A DNA stretch of 64,000 nt from Cellulomonas sp. SG140 (lineage in GTDB: Bacteria; Actinomycetota; Actinomycetes; Actinomycetales; Cellulomonadaceae): assembly GCF_025770785.1 (NCBI RefSeq), contig NZ_JANZLA010000006.1, positions 186,001 to 250,000 of the forward strand. Direction: 5' to 3'. Shown piece after piece: positions 24,654-33,862 of this stretch. Numbering within the stretch: position 1 is the stretch's first letter; each line of letters begins with the position of its first letter. Both the position numbers and the translations under genes were made by a program. The notes below the pieces were generated by a model. That model worked only from the letters and a program-made list of their open reading frames with translations, had not been told where the DNA came from and searched no databases.

Positions 24654-25784
24654 TCAGCGCGTGCCGCCGTACACGCCGTGCCGGTGCCACCGCCGGACGG
24701 CACGCTCGGCCTCCACGCGCGACGCCGCCGAGGCGAGCACGGCCGCCGGACGCCGGGGCGACCAGCCACCCGGCGCCTGCAGCCGGCGCTGGAGCCGCGC
24801 CCAGGCAGGCTGCCCCACGACCTCGGGCCACGCGCGGAGCGCGACGGAGGCCAGTCCCTGGGTCACCGAGTCCGACGCGCGGCCCCGGTCCAGGCGGTGC
24901 GAGGCGATCTCGAGGGCGCGCAGGGCGACGGCGCGCAGGGCGGTGCTGCGGAGCACGGAGGCGCCCGGGACCTCCCTGACGACGCCGGCGAACAGCACCT
25001 CGAACGCCTCGAGACGCTGCTCGAGGTCCTTGACGTCGTCGACCTGCCGCGCGGACAGGCTGTCCGCGTGCTCGCGGTGCAGCGCCTGGTCGCAGCCCCG
25101 CACGTACGCGACGTCGGCGAACGCCGCGATCCGGAACCACATCTCCATGTCGTGCGTGTGCGCGAGCGGCTGCTGGCCACCCACGCGCTCGACCACCGAC
25201 ATGCGCATCACCACCTCGGGCGAGGTGATCACGTTGGTGCCGTCGGCGCAGCGGTCCGCGAGCCACTGGGTGCCCGGCCACACCGTCCACCCGCTGGCCC
25301 GGTCCCGGCCGCGCCGCAGCGGCGGCGGGTCGCCGTGGAAGTGCACGGGGTGCCCGTACACCAGGCCGACGTCGGGCAACGCCTCTGCGACGGCCACCGC
25401 GCGCGCCAGCGAACCCGGCGTGAGCAGGTCGTCGGCGTCCAGGCGGACCAGGTAGTCGCCGCGTGCGGCGGCCAGACCGTCGTTGAACGTCTCGACCGGC
25501 CCCCGGTTGGACCCGTGCGCGATCACCTGCACCCGCGGGTCGGCGGCGGCCAGCGAGCGCGCCACCTCGAGGCTGTCGTCCGTGGACGCGTCGTCGACCA
25601 CCACCACGCTGACGTCGACCCCCGGCTGGGTCAGCACGCTGCCGACCGCCGCGCGCAGGAACCGGCCGTAGTTGAAGCACGGGACGACGACGGCAACGTG
25701 CGGACGCGTGCGCAGCGCCACCGGCACGATGTGCCGCACCCGCCCCGAGCGGGTGCGCGCCAGCGTGCTGCGGTCGGCGGTCAT
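24654..25784 (-). CDS. Family 2 glycosyltransferase
   Basis: A 376-residue GT2 enzyme. HVAVVVPCFNYGRFLRAAVGSVL, VVVVDDASTDDSLEVA and the metal-binding VRLDADDLLTPGSL are canonical GT-A motifs. HTHDMEMWFRIA carries the acceptor-side acidic motif. A C-terminal ~120-residue helical extension follows. The ATG at 25784 overlaps the flippase stop by 4 nt; it is the last gene of the eight-gene operon that begins at 33691. Confidence 0.88.
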   Translation of the reverse strand: MTADRSTLARTRSGRVRHIVPVALRTRPHVAVVVPCFNYGRFLRAAVGSVLTQPGVDVSVVVVDDASTDDSLEVARSLAAADPRVQVIAHGSNRGPVETFNDGLAAARGDYLVRLDADDLLTPGSLARAVAVAEALPDVGLVYGHPVHFHGDPPPLRRGRDRASGWTVWPGTQWLADRCADGTNVITSPEVVMRMSVVERVGGQQPLAHTHDMEMWFRIAAFADVAYVRGCDQALHREHADSLSARQVDDVKDLEQRLEAFEVLFAGVVREVPGASVLRSTALRAVALRALEIASHRLDRGRASDSVTQGLASVALRAWPEVVGQPAWARLQRRLQAPGGWSPRRPAAVLASAASRVEAERAVRRWHRHGVYGGTR

Positions 25785-27346
25785 GGCGCCAGCCCGGTCG
25801 TACCGAGAGCCGCGCCGGCCACCGTGCGGCCCGGCGTGACCGGGCCCGCCTCGGCGGGCGACGCCGGCTCGGGCCCCGCTCCTGGCTCGACCTCCGCGCT
25901 GCCACGGCGCAGGCCCGCCACGGCACCGCGGAACCAGCGGAGGGTCAGTGCCGCGTACACCGCGCCACCCACGACGCAACCGACCACCAGGGACACCGCG
26001 GGCATCGACACCAGGTGGGCGAGGCCGCCTGCCGCGACGCCGGCGAGCGCCGACGTCGACGCGGGACGGACGAGCGCGCGGCCGAGGGGCCGCCACGGCA
26101 CGCCGGCGCCGCGCAGCGCCCAGACGTAGGCGGGCAGCACGACGACGAGGGCGACCACGAGGTGCGCCCAACCGGCTCCGGCGATGCCCCAACCGCGTGC
26201 ACCGACCACCACGCCGACCACCAGGGCGACGAACCACACCACCTGCACCAGCAGCACCGCGCGGGACCGGCCCCTCGCCAGCAGGTACGACGCGAACAGG
26301 TCGAACAGCACCCGCATCGCCCCGAAGAGTCCCAGCGCCGCCAGCACGGGCACCGACGGCCGCCACACGTCGCCGTAGACCACGCGCACCACGGGGGTCG
26401 CCAGGGCGGCCAGCAGCACCCCGGCCGGCAGCGCCGCCGCGGCGGCCAGCCCGGCGGCCGGCGAGAGGTCGTCGCCCGCCGACCGGCCCTGGTCGGTGCG
26501 GGCGCGGCCCTGCACCGCGAACGCCGGCAGCGCGACCGAGCGCACCACCTGCCCGATCGCGGACATCGGCCAGTTCGAGATGTTGAACGCGAGCACGTAG
26601 AACCCGAGCGCGGTGGAGCCGAGCAGCCGGGCGACCGCGACGTTGTCCACGTTGAGGAGTGCCCAGGACAGCAGGTTGGCCCCCGCGACCGGCAGGCCGA
26701 ACAGCAGCGTCGGCCGCAGCACCGCACGGTCGAGCCCGAACCGCGGGCGCGTGCGAGTCAGCGCGAACTGCAGCACCAGCGTCACCAGCTGCGCCGCCAC
26801 GCGGCCGACCGCCAGCGCCATCGCGCCCCAGCCGGCGGCGAGCAGCCCGAGCGTGACGGCGGTGCCGACGACGAAGTCGACGACGGCGATGGCGAAGATC
26901 TTCTTCTGCTCGAAGGCCCGCTGCAGCGCGGCGTACGGCACCACCCCGGCCCCTGCGAGGAGGAGCGTGGTGGACAGCACCGCGACCACGGGCGCCGACT
27001 GGGGGCTGCCCATCGCGGTCGCCACGAGCGGGGCCGTCGCCACCATGCCGGCGGTCAGCACACCACCGGCGACCAGCGAGAGCAGACCGACCGTCGGCGC
27101 GAGCCGCTCGGGCTCGTGGGAGCGGATCAGGTCCGCGCTGAGCCCCAGGTCGGCGAGGGTCACCAGCACCGCCTGGACGGTCAGCGCGACGGCGTACACG
27201 CCGAACTCCGACGGCCCGAGCACCCGGGCCAGCACGATGCCGACCAGGAACCCGCCGACCCGCAGCGTGACGGTGCTCAGCGCGCTCCACGCCAACCCGC
27301 GGCGCACGCGAGTCCCGAGGGCTCCGGACGGTGCGGTGCCGGTCAT
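25781..27346 (-). CDS. Wzx-type oligosaccharide flippase
   Basis: A 521-residue MOP-superfamily transporter with 12-14 membrane helices. The N-terminus (GLAWSALSTVTLRVGGFLVGIVLARVLGPSEFGVYAVALTV) matches the polysaccharide-export flippases, which move undecaprenyl-linked repeat units across the membrane. A cytoplasmic Pro/Gly/Ala-rich tail of ~45 residues ends the protein. Its start overlaps the preceding GT stop by 4 nt and its stop overlaps the next ATG by 4 nt. With the Wzy-like and Wzz-like genes it completes a Wzx/Wzy-dependent export pathway. Confidence 0.88.
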   Translation of the reverse strand: MTGTAPSGALGTRVRRGLAWSALSTVTLRVGGFLVGIVLARVLGPSEFGVYAVALTVQAVLVTLADLGLSADLIRSHEPERLAPTVGLLSLVAGGVLTAGMVATAPLVATAMGSPQSAPVVAVLSTTLLLAGAGVVPYAALQRAFEQKKIFAIAVVDFVVGTAVTLGLLAAGWGAMALAVGRVAAQLVTLVLQFALTRTRPRFGLDRAVLRPTLLFGLPVAGANLLSWALLNVDNVAVARLLGSTALGFYVLAFNISNWPMSAIGQVVRSVALPAFAVQGRARTDQGRSAGDDLSPAAGLAAAAALPAGVLLAALATPVVRVVYGDVWRPSVPVLAALGLFGAMRVLFDLFASYLLARGRSRAVLLVQVVWFVALVVGVVVGARGWGIAGAGWAHLVVALVVVLPAYVWALRGAGVPWRPLGRALVRPASTSALAGVAAGGLAHLVSMPAVSLVVGCVVGGAVYAALTLRWFRGAVAGLRRGSAEVEPGAGPEPASPAEAGPVTPGRTVAGAALGTTGLAP

Positions 27347-28560
27347 GCGACCACCTGCGCGGCCGCGCCGGCGGTCTCCTCGGCGGCATGCCGCTGCCCC
27401 AGCCCGTCGCGGGCGAGCGCGAGCTTCAGGCGCGCGACCCGGGCGGCGGTGGCGACGACGTCCGCGACGCGTCGGGTGGTCGTCGGCCGCTCGTCGACCG
27501 CACGCTCGTAGAGGTCCACCAGCCAGCGGCTCGCACGCTCGAGGCTGAACCGCTCCTGGACCAGGGCCCGACCCACCGCTCCGAGCCGTGCCCTCAGCGC
27601 CTCGTCCTCGAGCAGCGGCAGGAGGGCGTCCAGCAGGTCGGACCGGCCGCGGCCGCCGACCCCCCACCAGCCCTGGGCGAGGAACTCGTCGACCGTCGTC
27701 GGGTCCATCCGCCGCCAGAAGCCCTCCGCACCCTGGACCACCAGGGGCTTGCCGAAGGCCATGCCCTTGAGCGCCGAGCTGCCCATGCCGAGGACCACAT
27801 CCGCGGCGGCGTACGCGTCCCGAGGGTCCAGCAGCGGGCCGGTGACCACGACCACGCGGCGGCCCCGGCGGTCGTTGACCTCCTCGGCCGCCTGCCGGAC
27901 CGCCGTGAGCCCGGGACCACCGCCGGCGACGACCAGGCGCACCCCCCGGTCCGCCAGCTGGTCGACGACCGCGATGGCGTCGAGCACCCCGGGCAGCTTG
28001 CCGAGGTCGTCCACCAGCCTGCCGACCACCGCCAGCACCACGTCGTCGGGCTGCAGGCCCAGCGCGGCGCGCGCCTGCGCCTCACCCCCCGGCGCGTTGC
28101 TGCGCGTGTCGATCGGCGGCTCCATCAGCAGCGTCGGGCCGCGACGTCCCGCGGAGCCGGCGACGAGGTCGGCGGTCCCGACGACCAGCGGCACCTCGCG
28201 GGGCACGACGTCGGGCACCGACATCGACAGCACCGTCACCACCAGCGGCACGCCCGTCACCAGGTGCGGACCCAGCGCCGCGTCGACCGCGGGGCCCCAC
28301 TCGTACGCGTGGACGACGTCGATGGCGCGGTCCCGGACGAGCCTGCGCAGCGCGGCGATGCCGGCGCGGGTGGGCCACGCGTTCTCGCGCGGCGCGACGA
28401 CGTGCTCGAGGCCGGACGCCAGCACGCGCTCGACGAGCACGCCGGGCGGTCCGTACACGACCACCTCGTGACCGAGGTCGCGGACCGCAGCCGCGAGCTC
28501 GATGGCGTTGAGCTGGCTGCCGCCGATCTCCATCATCGCGGGGCAGACGAGAACCCTCAT
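27343..28560 (-). CDS. Family 4 glycosyltransferase
   Basis: A 405-residue GT-B enzyme. RVLVCPAMMEIGGSQLNAIELAAAVRDLGHEVVVYGPPG is a clear N-terminal domain with the glycine-rich acceptor loop. VVLAVVGRLVDDLGKLPGVLDAI and LVVAGGGPGL lie in the donor domain. The EX7E region is altered: VVLGMGSSALKGMAFGKPLVV has Ser-Ser-Ala where the first Glu usually is. ATG 28560 was chosen to match the usual MRVL start. 77 bp separate it from the upstream aminotransferase, the largest gap in this operon. Confidence 0.82.
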   Translation of the reverse strand: MRVLVCPAMMEIGGSQLNAIELAAAVRDLGHEVVVYGPPGVLVERVLASGLEHVVAPRENAWPTRAGIAALRRLVRDRAIDVVHAYEWGPAVDAALGPHLVTGVPLVVTVLSMSVPDVVPREVPLVVGTADLVAGSAGRRGPTLLMEPPIDTRSNAPGGEAQARAALGLQPDDVVLAVVGRLVDDLGKLPGVLDAIAVVDQLADRGVRLVVAGGGPGLTAVRQAAEEVNDRRGRRVVVVTGPLLDPRDAYAAADVVLGMGSSALKGMAFGKPLVVQGAEGFWRRMDPTTVDEFLAQGWWGVGGRGRSDLLDALLPLLEDEALRARLGAVGRALVQERFSLERASRWLVDLYERAVDERPTTTRRVADVVATAARVARLKLALARDGLGQRHAAEETAGAAAQVVA

Positions 28561-28637
28561 CGGGGCCTGGCGTCCGTCCGCAGCCACGGGCCGCCGGGCT
28601 CGGCTGCGCGCCCCCGGCTGCTCGGGCTGCGGCGTCG

Positions 28638-29753
28638 TCACGGAGCCGTCCGCGCCACGGAGCGCGCGAGCTGCTCCACCACCTGCTCCTGCTGCCCGGC
28701 CGTGAGGTGCGGGAACATCGGCAGGGACAGGATGCGGTCCGCCGCCGCCTCGGCGACGGGGAAGGCGCCGCGACCCAGACCGAGGTCGGCGTACGCGGCC
28801 GTCAGGTGGACCGGCGTCGGGTAGTGGATGCCGACCCCGATACCGGCGGCCGACAGCTCGGCCAGGACCCGGTCGCGCTCCTCCACCTGCACCACGTACA
28901 GGTGCCAGATGTCCTCGTTCCCCTCGGCCGTCGTCGGCAGCTGCACCGCGTCGACACCGTCCAGCAGCACGGCGTAGCGGTCCGCAGCCGCGCGACGGGC
29001 GGCGTTCCACGCCTCGAGGCGCCGCAGCTTCGCGGCCAGCACGACGGCCTGCACCGTGTCGAGGCGCGAGTTGAAGCCGATCACCTCGTGGTCGTACTTG
29101 TGCGCCGAGCCGTGCGCCGCGATGACCCGGACCGACCGGGCGACCTGGGCGTCCGACGTGGTGACCGCCCCACCGTCACCGGCGGCGCCGAGGTTCTTGC
29201 CCGGGTAGAAGCTGGTGCCGGCCGCGAGCCCGAACGTGCCGGCCGAGCGGCCGTTGCGGCGGGCGCCCTGCGCCTGGGCGGCGTCCTCGATCAGCGGGAC
29301 GCCGGCGTCGGCGGCGATCTTGCCGAGCTCCTCGACGGGCGCCACCTGGCCGAACAGGTGCACCGGGACGATCGCCTCCGTGCGCGGACCCACTGCGGCC
29401 CGGACCGCCGCGGGGTCCATCAGCAGGTGCACCGGGTCGACGTCCACGGGGACCGGCACGGCACCGATGCGCGAGGCGGCCTCCGCCGTCGCGATGAACG
29501 TGTTGGCCGGGATGATCACCTCGCCACCAGGGCGAACCCCCACGGCGCGCAGCGCGAGCTCGAGCGCGTCGGTGCCGTTGGCGACGCCGACGCAGTGCGC
29601 CGCGCCGACATAGGCCGCGTAGTCCGCCTCGAAGGCGCTGACCGCGGGGCCGCCCACGAACGCCGTGGCGGCGAACACCTCGTCCAGGCCGGTTCGGACC
29701 TCGTCCGCGACCTCCGCGTGCTGGGCCTTCAGGTCCACGAACGGGATGCTCAT
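28638..29753 (-). CDS. PLP-dependent sugar aminotransferase, WbpE-like (DegT/DnrJ)
   Basis: A 371-residue aminotransferase that converts a nucleotide-bound keto sugar to an amino sugar. PFVDLKAQHAEVADEVRTGLDEV at the start, VGVANGTDALELALRA, IIPANTFIATAEA, IEDAAQAQGARRNG and the PLP-lysine motif SFYPGKNLGAAGDGGAV are typical of the WbpE/WlbC branch acting on UDP-3-keto-GlcNAcA. The upstream Gfo/Idh enzyme and the WbpD-like acetyltransferase at 38804 support that substrate. The ATG overlaps the previous stop by 4 nt. Confidence 0.9.
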   Translation of the reverse strand: MSIPFVDLKAQHAEVADEVRTGLDEVFAATAFVGGPAVSAFEADYAAYVGAAHCVGVANGTDALELALRAVGVRPGGEVIIPANTFIATAEAASRIGAVPVPVDVDPVHLLMDPAAVRAAVGPRTEAIVPVHLFGQVAPVEELGKIAADAGVPLIEDAAQAQGARRNGRSAGTFGLAAGTSFYPGKNLGAAGDGGAVTTSDAQVARSVRVIAAHGSAHKYDHEVIGFNSRLDTVQAVVLAAKLRRLEAWNAARRAAADRYAVLLDGVDAVQLPTTAEGNEDIWHLYVVQVEERDRVLAELSAAGIGVGIHYPTPVHLTAAYADLGLGRGAFPVAEAAADRILSLPMFPHLTAGQQEQVVEQLARSVARTAP

Positions 29754-30487
29754 GCTGCCCCTGCTCTCTGCTCGTCCGGGGCCGTCCCCGGCCCCGCGTC
29801 GTCCGTCGTCTCGACCCGTGCGCTCACGCCGTGCCGGGGTACCCGCACCGCGGCGGCGAGGTGGCGGGCCGGCACGCCCGCCCACGTCTGCCCCGCCGGC
29901 AGGTCGGCGACCAGCGCCGCGCCCATGCCGAGCGTCGCGCCCGCACCGACCTGCACGTCCTCGCGGACCGTGGAACCGGTGCCGAGGTACGCCGCCCTGC
30001 CGACGCGCACGCGGCCGGCCAGGTGCACGCCGGCGCACACCGTGGCGTAGTCCTCCACCACGTCGTCGTGGGTGAGCGTCACGTGCGGCATCACCGCGAC
30101 GTGCCGGCCCACGGTCACCGCGGCGGTGAGCACGGTGCCCGCCAGCAGGATGCTGCCGGCACCGACGCTGCAGCCCGGCGGCACCTCGACCCCGGGGTGG
30201 ACCACGGTGGCGTACCGCTGCTCGTCGACGCCGAGCTGCTCCAGCCGGCCCACGAGGGCCTCGCGGACCGACCCGCGACCGGCGCAGACCAGCACCTGGA
30301 CGTCTGGGCGGTCGCGGAGGGCCTGCACCGGTCCGAGGACGGGGACGCAGTCGACCGTGGTGCCCTGCCGGACCGGGTCGTCGTCCACGAAGCCGACCAC
30401 CTGGTACATCGGGTGCATCCGGAGCAGCGCGAGGACCTCCCGCGCCAGGCCGGACGTGGTGACCAGGACCAGGGGCGTGCCGCTCAT
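29750..30487 (-). CDS. NeuD/PglD-family sugar N- or O-acyltransferase
   Basis: A 245-residue two-domain acyltransferase: an N-terminal Rossmann-like sugar-nucleotide domain (LVLVTTSGLAREVLALL, GFVDDDPVRQG) and a C-terminal left-handed beta-helix (VEVPPGCSVGAGSILLAGTVLTAAVTVG, VMPHVTLTHDDVVEDYATVCAGVHLAG, GVPARHL). A His in THDD is at the usual catalytic position. It is located between two aminotransferase genes, so it probably acetylates an amino sugar made by one of them. Start and stop both overlap the neighbours by 4 nt. Confidence 0.86.
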   Translation of the reverse strand: MSGTPLVLVTTSGLAREVLALLRMHPMYQVVGFVDDDPVRQGTTVDCVPVLGPVQALRDRPDVQVLVCAGRGSVREALVGRLEQLGVDEQRYATVVHPGVEVPPGCSVGAGSILLAGTVLTAAVTVGRHVAVMPHVTLTHDDVVEDYATVCAGVHLAGRVRVGRAAYLGTGSTVREDVQVGAGATLGMGAALVADLPAGQTWAGVPARHLAAAVRVPRHGVSARVETTDDAGPGTAPDEQRAGAA

Positions 30488-31620
30488 GCGGACTGCCCGG
30501 CGCTGCGGAGCGCGTCGACCACGCGGTGCTGCTCCGACTCCGACATCTGGTGGAACACCGGCAGGATCAGCGTGGTGTCGGTCAGGTGCTCGGTCACCGG
30601 CAGAGGGACGTGGTCTGTCGCGGCGTACGCGGGCTGCCGGTGGGACGCCATGATCCCGCGCCGGGCGGAGATGTCCTGGTCGGCCAGGTGCGCCAGCAGC
30701 CCCTCCCGGTCGAGCGGGTACTCCGGTCCCACCTCGACCCAGAACGACTGGAAGTTGCACGTCCCCCAGGCAGGGTCGGCCACCGCGCGGAGCCCGGGGA
30801 TGTCGGCGATGTGCTTGGCGTACGTCGCGGCGATCTCCCTGCGGCGGGCCACCACCTGCGACAGCTTGCCCAGCTGGACGATCCCGACCGCCGCCTGCAG
30901 GTCCGTCATCCGGTAGTTGTAGCCGACCTCGAGGTACTCCTCAGGCGGGGCGAGCACGCTGGCGTGCCGGGCCGCCGCGGAGACGCTCATGGCGTGCTCC
31001 CGCAGCCGACGTGCCCGCGCGGCCCACTCCTCGTGCGGGGTGGTCAGCATGCCGCCCTCCCCCGTGGTGACGATCTTGCGAGGGTGGAAGGACCACGCGG
31101 CGACGTCCGCACCGGCACCGACAGGGCGGCCGCGGTACGTCGAGCCGGCACCGCACGCCGCGTCCTCCACGACGACGATCCCGCGCGGGTCGGTCACCGC
31201 CCGGATGGCGTCGAGGTCGACCGGCACGCCGCCCTGGTCGACCACCACGACGGCGCGGGTGCGGTCGGTCAGCACGGCGGCCACCGTCTCGGCCGTGAGG
31301 TTGCCGGTGACGGGGTCCACGTCGGCGAACACGGGTCGGGCGCCGACGTACGTCGGGGCGTTCGTGGTGGCGACGAAGGAGAACGACGGCACCACCACCT
31401 CGTCGCCCGCCTGCACGCCGGCGACCACCAGCGCCAGGTGCAGCGCCGTGGTGCAGGACGACGTCGCCACGGCGTGCGGCACGTCCATCGCCTGCGCGAA
31501 CGCCTGCTCGAAGGCGGCGACCCGCGGGCCCTGCGCCACCCAGCCGGACGCGATCACCTCGGTGACCGCCGCGATCTCCTCCGGGCCCAACCAGGGCTGC
31601 ATCACGTTGATCCGCGACAT
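30484..31620 (-). CDS. PLP-dependent sugar aminotransferase (DegT/DnrJ), second copy
   Basis: A 378-residue aminotransferase of the perosamine synthase/ArnB/PglE branch. NVMQPWLGPEEIAAVTEVIASGWVAQGPRVAAFE, AVATSSCTTALHLAL, VVPSFSFVATTNA, VVEDAACGAGSTYRG and the lysine motif SFHPRKIVTTGEGGML are all visible. It is distinct from the WbpE-like copy two genes downstream, so the operon appears to make two different amino sugars. The start shares one base with the epimerase stop (TGATG). Confidence 0.9.
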   Translation of the reverse strand: MSRINVMQPWLGPEEIAAVTEVIASGWVAQGPRVAAFEQAFAQAMDVPHAVATSSCTTALHLALVVAGVQAGDEVVVPSFSFVATTNAPTYVGARPVFADVDPVTGNLTAETVAAVLTDRTRAVVVVDQGGVPVDLDAIRAVTDPRGIVVVEDAACGAGSTYRGRPVGAGADVAAWSFHPRKIVTTGEGGMLTTPHEEWAARARRLREHAMSVSAAARHASVLAPPEEYLEVGYNYRMTDLQAAVGIVQLGKLSQVVARRREIAATYAKHIADIPGLRAVADPAWGTCNFQSFWVEVGPEYPLDREGLLAHLADQDISARRGIMASHRQPAYAATDHVPLPVTEHLTDTTLILPVFHQMSESEQHRVVDALRSAGQSA

Positions 31621-32621
31621 CAGGCACCCGCCCCGCTCAGCGCCCGGCCCGCCGCGATCTGCTCGCGCTGCGGGCGCCACCACTCCACCAGCTCGCGCAG
31701 CCCGTCCTCGAGCCCGACGGTCGCCTCGAAGCCGAGGTCCACCCGCGCGGCGGTGGTGTCCGCGAGCCGCCGGGTCACCCCGTTCACCGCCCGCTCCGGG
31801 CCGTGCTCCACCTCGAGGTCGGAGTCCATGGCGCGCAGCAGCGCCTGCGCCAGCTCGAGGAGGCTCGTCTCCGTCCCGCTCGCGACGTTGTAGACGCCGT
31901 CGCGGATGTCGGAGGCTGCGGCGAGCAGGTTCGCGCGGGCGATGTCCCGGGTGAAGACGAAGTCCATCGTCTGCTTCCCGTCACCGAAGATCAGCGGCGG
32001 CTTGCCGTCGGCGATCCGCTCCATCCAGCGCACCAGCACCTCGGTGTACAGGCCGTGCACGTCCATCCGCGGCCCGTACACGTTGAAGTACCGCAGCACC
32101 ACGTAGTCCAGGCCGTACATCGCCCTGAAGCTGCGCAGCATCCCCTCGTTGAAGGACTTCGCCGCGCCGTAGAAGGTGTCGTTGTTGTGGTGGTGGTGCC
32201 GCTCGGTGGTCGGGAACTCCTCCGCCAGCCCGTAGACCGAGGCGCTGGAGGCGGCGACGACCTTGTCGACCTTGGCCGCCACGGCCGCCTCGAGCACGGT
32301 GAACGTGCCGTCCACCAGCACCTCGAGCGCCAGCCGCGGGTCCTCGGCGCACTGGGTGATCCGGATCGCCGCCTGGTGGAACACCAGGTCCTGACCGCGG
32401 GTCACGTCGTGCACCAGGTCACGGTCACGCAGGTCCCCCACCACCAGCTCGACCTTGCCGCTGGCCATCGCGTCCGCCAGGTTCTCCCGACGGCCGCGCA
32501 CCAGGTTGTCCAGCACGACGACGTGCGCGGCGCCCGCGTCGAGCACCTGGTCGACGATCGTCGAGCCGATGGTCCCCGCACCACCCGTCACCAGGACACG
32601 AGCTCCGGCGAGGGCGGTCAT
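31620..32621 (-). CDS. NAD-dependent sugar epimerase/dehydratase
   Basis: A 333-residue extended short-chain dehydrogenase acting on nucleotide sugars. GARVLVTGGAGTIGSTIVDQVL is the NAD-binding fold, VVAASSASVYG provides the catalytic Ser/Thr, YGAAK the catalytic Tyr-Lys, and RYFNVYGPRMD the sugar-binding side. This pattern fits UDP-glucose or UDP-GlcNAc 4-epimerase-like enzymes more than 4,6-dehydratases. An odd HHHHNN run (residues ~142-147) lies just before the catalytic Tyr. The ATG overlaps the upstream gene stop by 4 nt. Confidence 0.88.
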   Translation of the reverse strand: MTALAGARVLVTGGAGTIGSTIVDQVLDAGAAHVVVLDNLVRGRRENLADAMASGKVELVVGDLRDRDLVHDVTRGQDLVFHQAAIRITQCAEDPRLALEVLVDGTFTVLEAAVAAKVDKVVAASSASVYGLAEEFPTTERHHHHNNDTFYGAAKSFNEGMLRSFRAMYGLDYVVLRYFNVYGPRMDVHGLYTEVLVRWMERIADGKPPLIFGDGKQTMDFVFTRDIARANLLAAASDIRDGVYNVASGTETSLLELAQALLRAMDSDLEVEHGPERAVNGVTRRLADTTAARVDLGFEATVGLEDGLRELVEWWRPQREQIAAGRALSGAGA

Positions 32622-33691
32622 GCGAGCACCCCCGCCATCGGCTGCGCGACGGTGTCGCGGAGCTGCGTCAACCGACCCCCGTCGGTGAGCGAGAGCGAGG
32701 CCGCCTCGAGCACGTCCAGGACCCGGATCCCGGCGCTCGCGTCCGTGCGTGGGGCACGCGCCTCACGGATCGCCGCCGCGAGCTCACCGACCATCACGCC
32801 GAGGGCCTCCCGCTCCGGCAGGGCGGGGGCCCACGCGTCGCCGAGCCGGTAGGAGATGTTCACGGCCCGCTTCTGCGCCGCGTCGGCGCCGGCGCCGGCC
32901 ACCAGGTCGATCCCGCGGTCGTACACCGTCACCCGCTGCTGCGGCTGCAGGTCGTCCCACACGATCGTGCGCTTGCTGCCCCCGATCACCACCTGCCGGA
33001 TCTTGGTGGGGCTGAGCCAGTTGACGTGCACGTGCGCGATCGCACCGTCCGGCAGCGGGAGCGTCAGGTAGCCGACGCACGCCTGGCCGACACCGAGCGG
33101 GTCGGCGCCCTGGGCGGCCACGCCGGTCGGCACCAGTCCACCGGGGAGGATGAAGTCGAGGATCGACAGGTCGTGCGGCGCGAGGTCCCAGAACACGTCG
33201 ACGTCGGGCTGCACCAGACCGAGGTTGATCCGCACCGAGTCGACGTAGTGGATGTCGCCGAGCGCGCCGTCGGCGATCAGCTCGCGGATCTTCAGCACCG
33301 GCGCCGTGTAGCAGAACGTGTGGTCGACCATCAGGACGCGGTCCACCTCGGCCGCGAGGGCCCGCATCTGCCGCGCGGCCGCGCCGCCGTCGGCGATCGG
33401 CTTCTCCACGACGACGTGCTTGCCGGCGCGCAGGGCCGCGGTGACCAGGGCGGCGTGCGTGCGGGCGGGCGTCGCCACCGCCACCGCGTCGATGTCGTCG
33501 CGCGCCAGAAGGTCGTCCACGGACGTCATCACCTCGACCGTCGAACGCGCCCCGACCACGCGGCGGGCACGGCTCTCGTCCAGGTCGCACACGGCCACCA
33601 GGTCCCAGTCGGGGCTGGTGCGGAAGTTGCGGGCCAGGTTGGGGCCCCAGTAGCCGGCGCCGATCACGGCGGCGCGCAACTGGTCGGTCAT
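32618..33691 (-). CDS. Gfo/Idh/MocA oxidoreductase, WlbA/WbpB-like
   Basis: A 357-residue NAD-dependent dehydrogenase predicted to oxidise C3 of UDP-N-acetylglucosaminuronate. AAVIGAGYWGPNLARNF is the Rossmann motif, EKPIADG the conserved Lys-Pro, and DLAPHDLSILDF carries the catalytic Asp-His pair. This sequence type is common next to WbpE/WbpD-like genes. It is the first gene of the operon 33691-24654. ATG 33691 has GAGGGA 5 nt upstream and an inverted TTCACCCC pair 73-96 bp upstream. Confidence 0.88.
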   Translation of the reverse strand: MTDQLRAAVIGAGYWGPNLARNFRTSPDWDLVAVCDLDESRARRVVGARSTVEVMTSVDDLLARDDIDAVAVATPARTHAALVTAALRAGKHVVVEKPIADGGAAARQMRALAAEVDRVLMVDHTFCYTAPVLKIRELIADGALGDIHYVDSVRINLGLVQPDVDVFWDLAPHDLSILDFILPGGLVPTGVAAQGADPLGVGQACVGYLTLPLPDGAIAHVHVNWLSPTKIRQVVIGGSKRTIVWDDLQPQQRVTVYDRGIDLVAGAGADAAQKRAVNISYRLGDAWAPALPEREALGVMVGELAAAIREARAPRTDASAGIRVLDVLEAASLSLTDGGRLTQLRDTVAQPMAGVLA

Positions 33692-33763
33692 GACGTCCCT
33701 CGATTCGCTCGGTCCGTCCAGTCTCACGGGCGATGCGCCCGCTGTGACCCGGTATGTCGGGTT

Positions 33764-33787
33764 TTCACCCCGGTGCTGCGGGGTGAA
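33764..33787. promoter_or_regulatory. TTCACCCC-N8-GGGGTGAA inverted repeat upstream of the sugar operon
   Basis: Perfect 8-bp arms (33764-33771 and 33780-33787) with an 8-nt spacer lie 73-96 bp upstream of the operon start at 33691. The left neighbour is a terminator for the convergent-side gene at 33863, so this repeat is best read as an operator or promoter element rather than a terminator. It is the clearest case of the island motif. Confidence 0.6.
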
Positions 33788-33807
33788 CAACCCGTTCGGA
33801 GCAGCAC

Positions 33808-33850
33808 GACGCCGGACGCCCCGCGGTGTTCCCGCGGACCGTCCGGCGTC
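33808..33850 (-). terminator. Terminator hairpin of the DUF4082 giant gene
   Basis: GACGCCGGACG (33808-33818) pairs with CGTCCGGCGTC (33840-33850), and an inner CCGCGG pair extends the stem. It begins 13 bp past the stop of the gene at 33863-38569 and separates it from the nucleotide-sugar operon. Confidence 0.75.
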
Positions 33851-33862
33851 GAGCGGCTCGCG

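Noticed and set aside
24630..26129. Long plus-strand open frame of 499 codons (and similar long frames at 1741-3876, 13200-15161, 33026-35875, 55998-59147)
   Set aside because: These are antisense shadows caused by high GC. Their translations are Arg/His/Gln/Asp-rich without domains, and recognisable genes lie on the opposite strand.
28560..28637. Possible start of the GT4 gene upstream of 28560, overlapping the aminotransferase
   Set aside because: The extension is Arg/Gly/Ala-rich and lacks family similarity; the usual MRVL start is at 28560.
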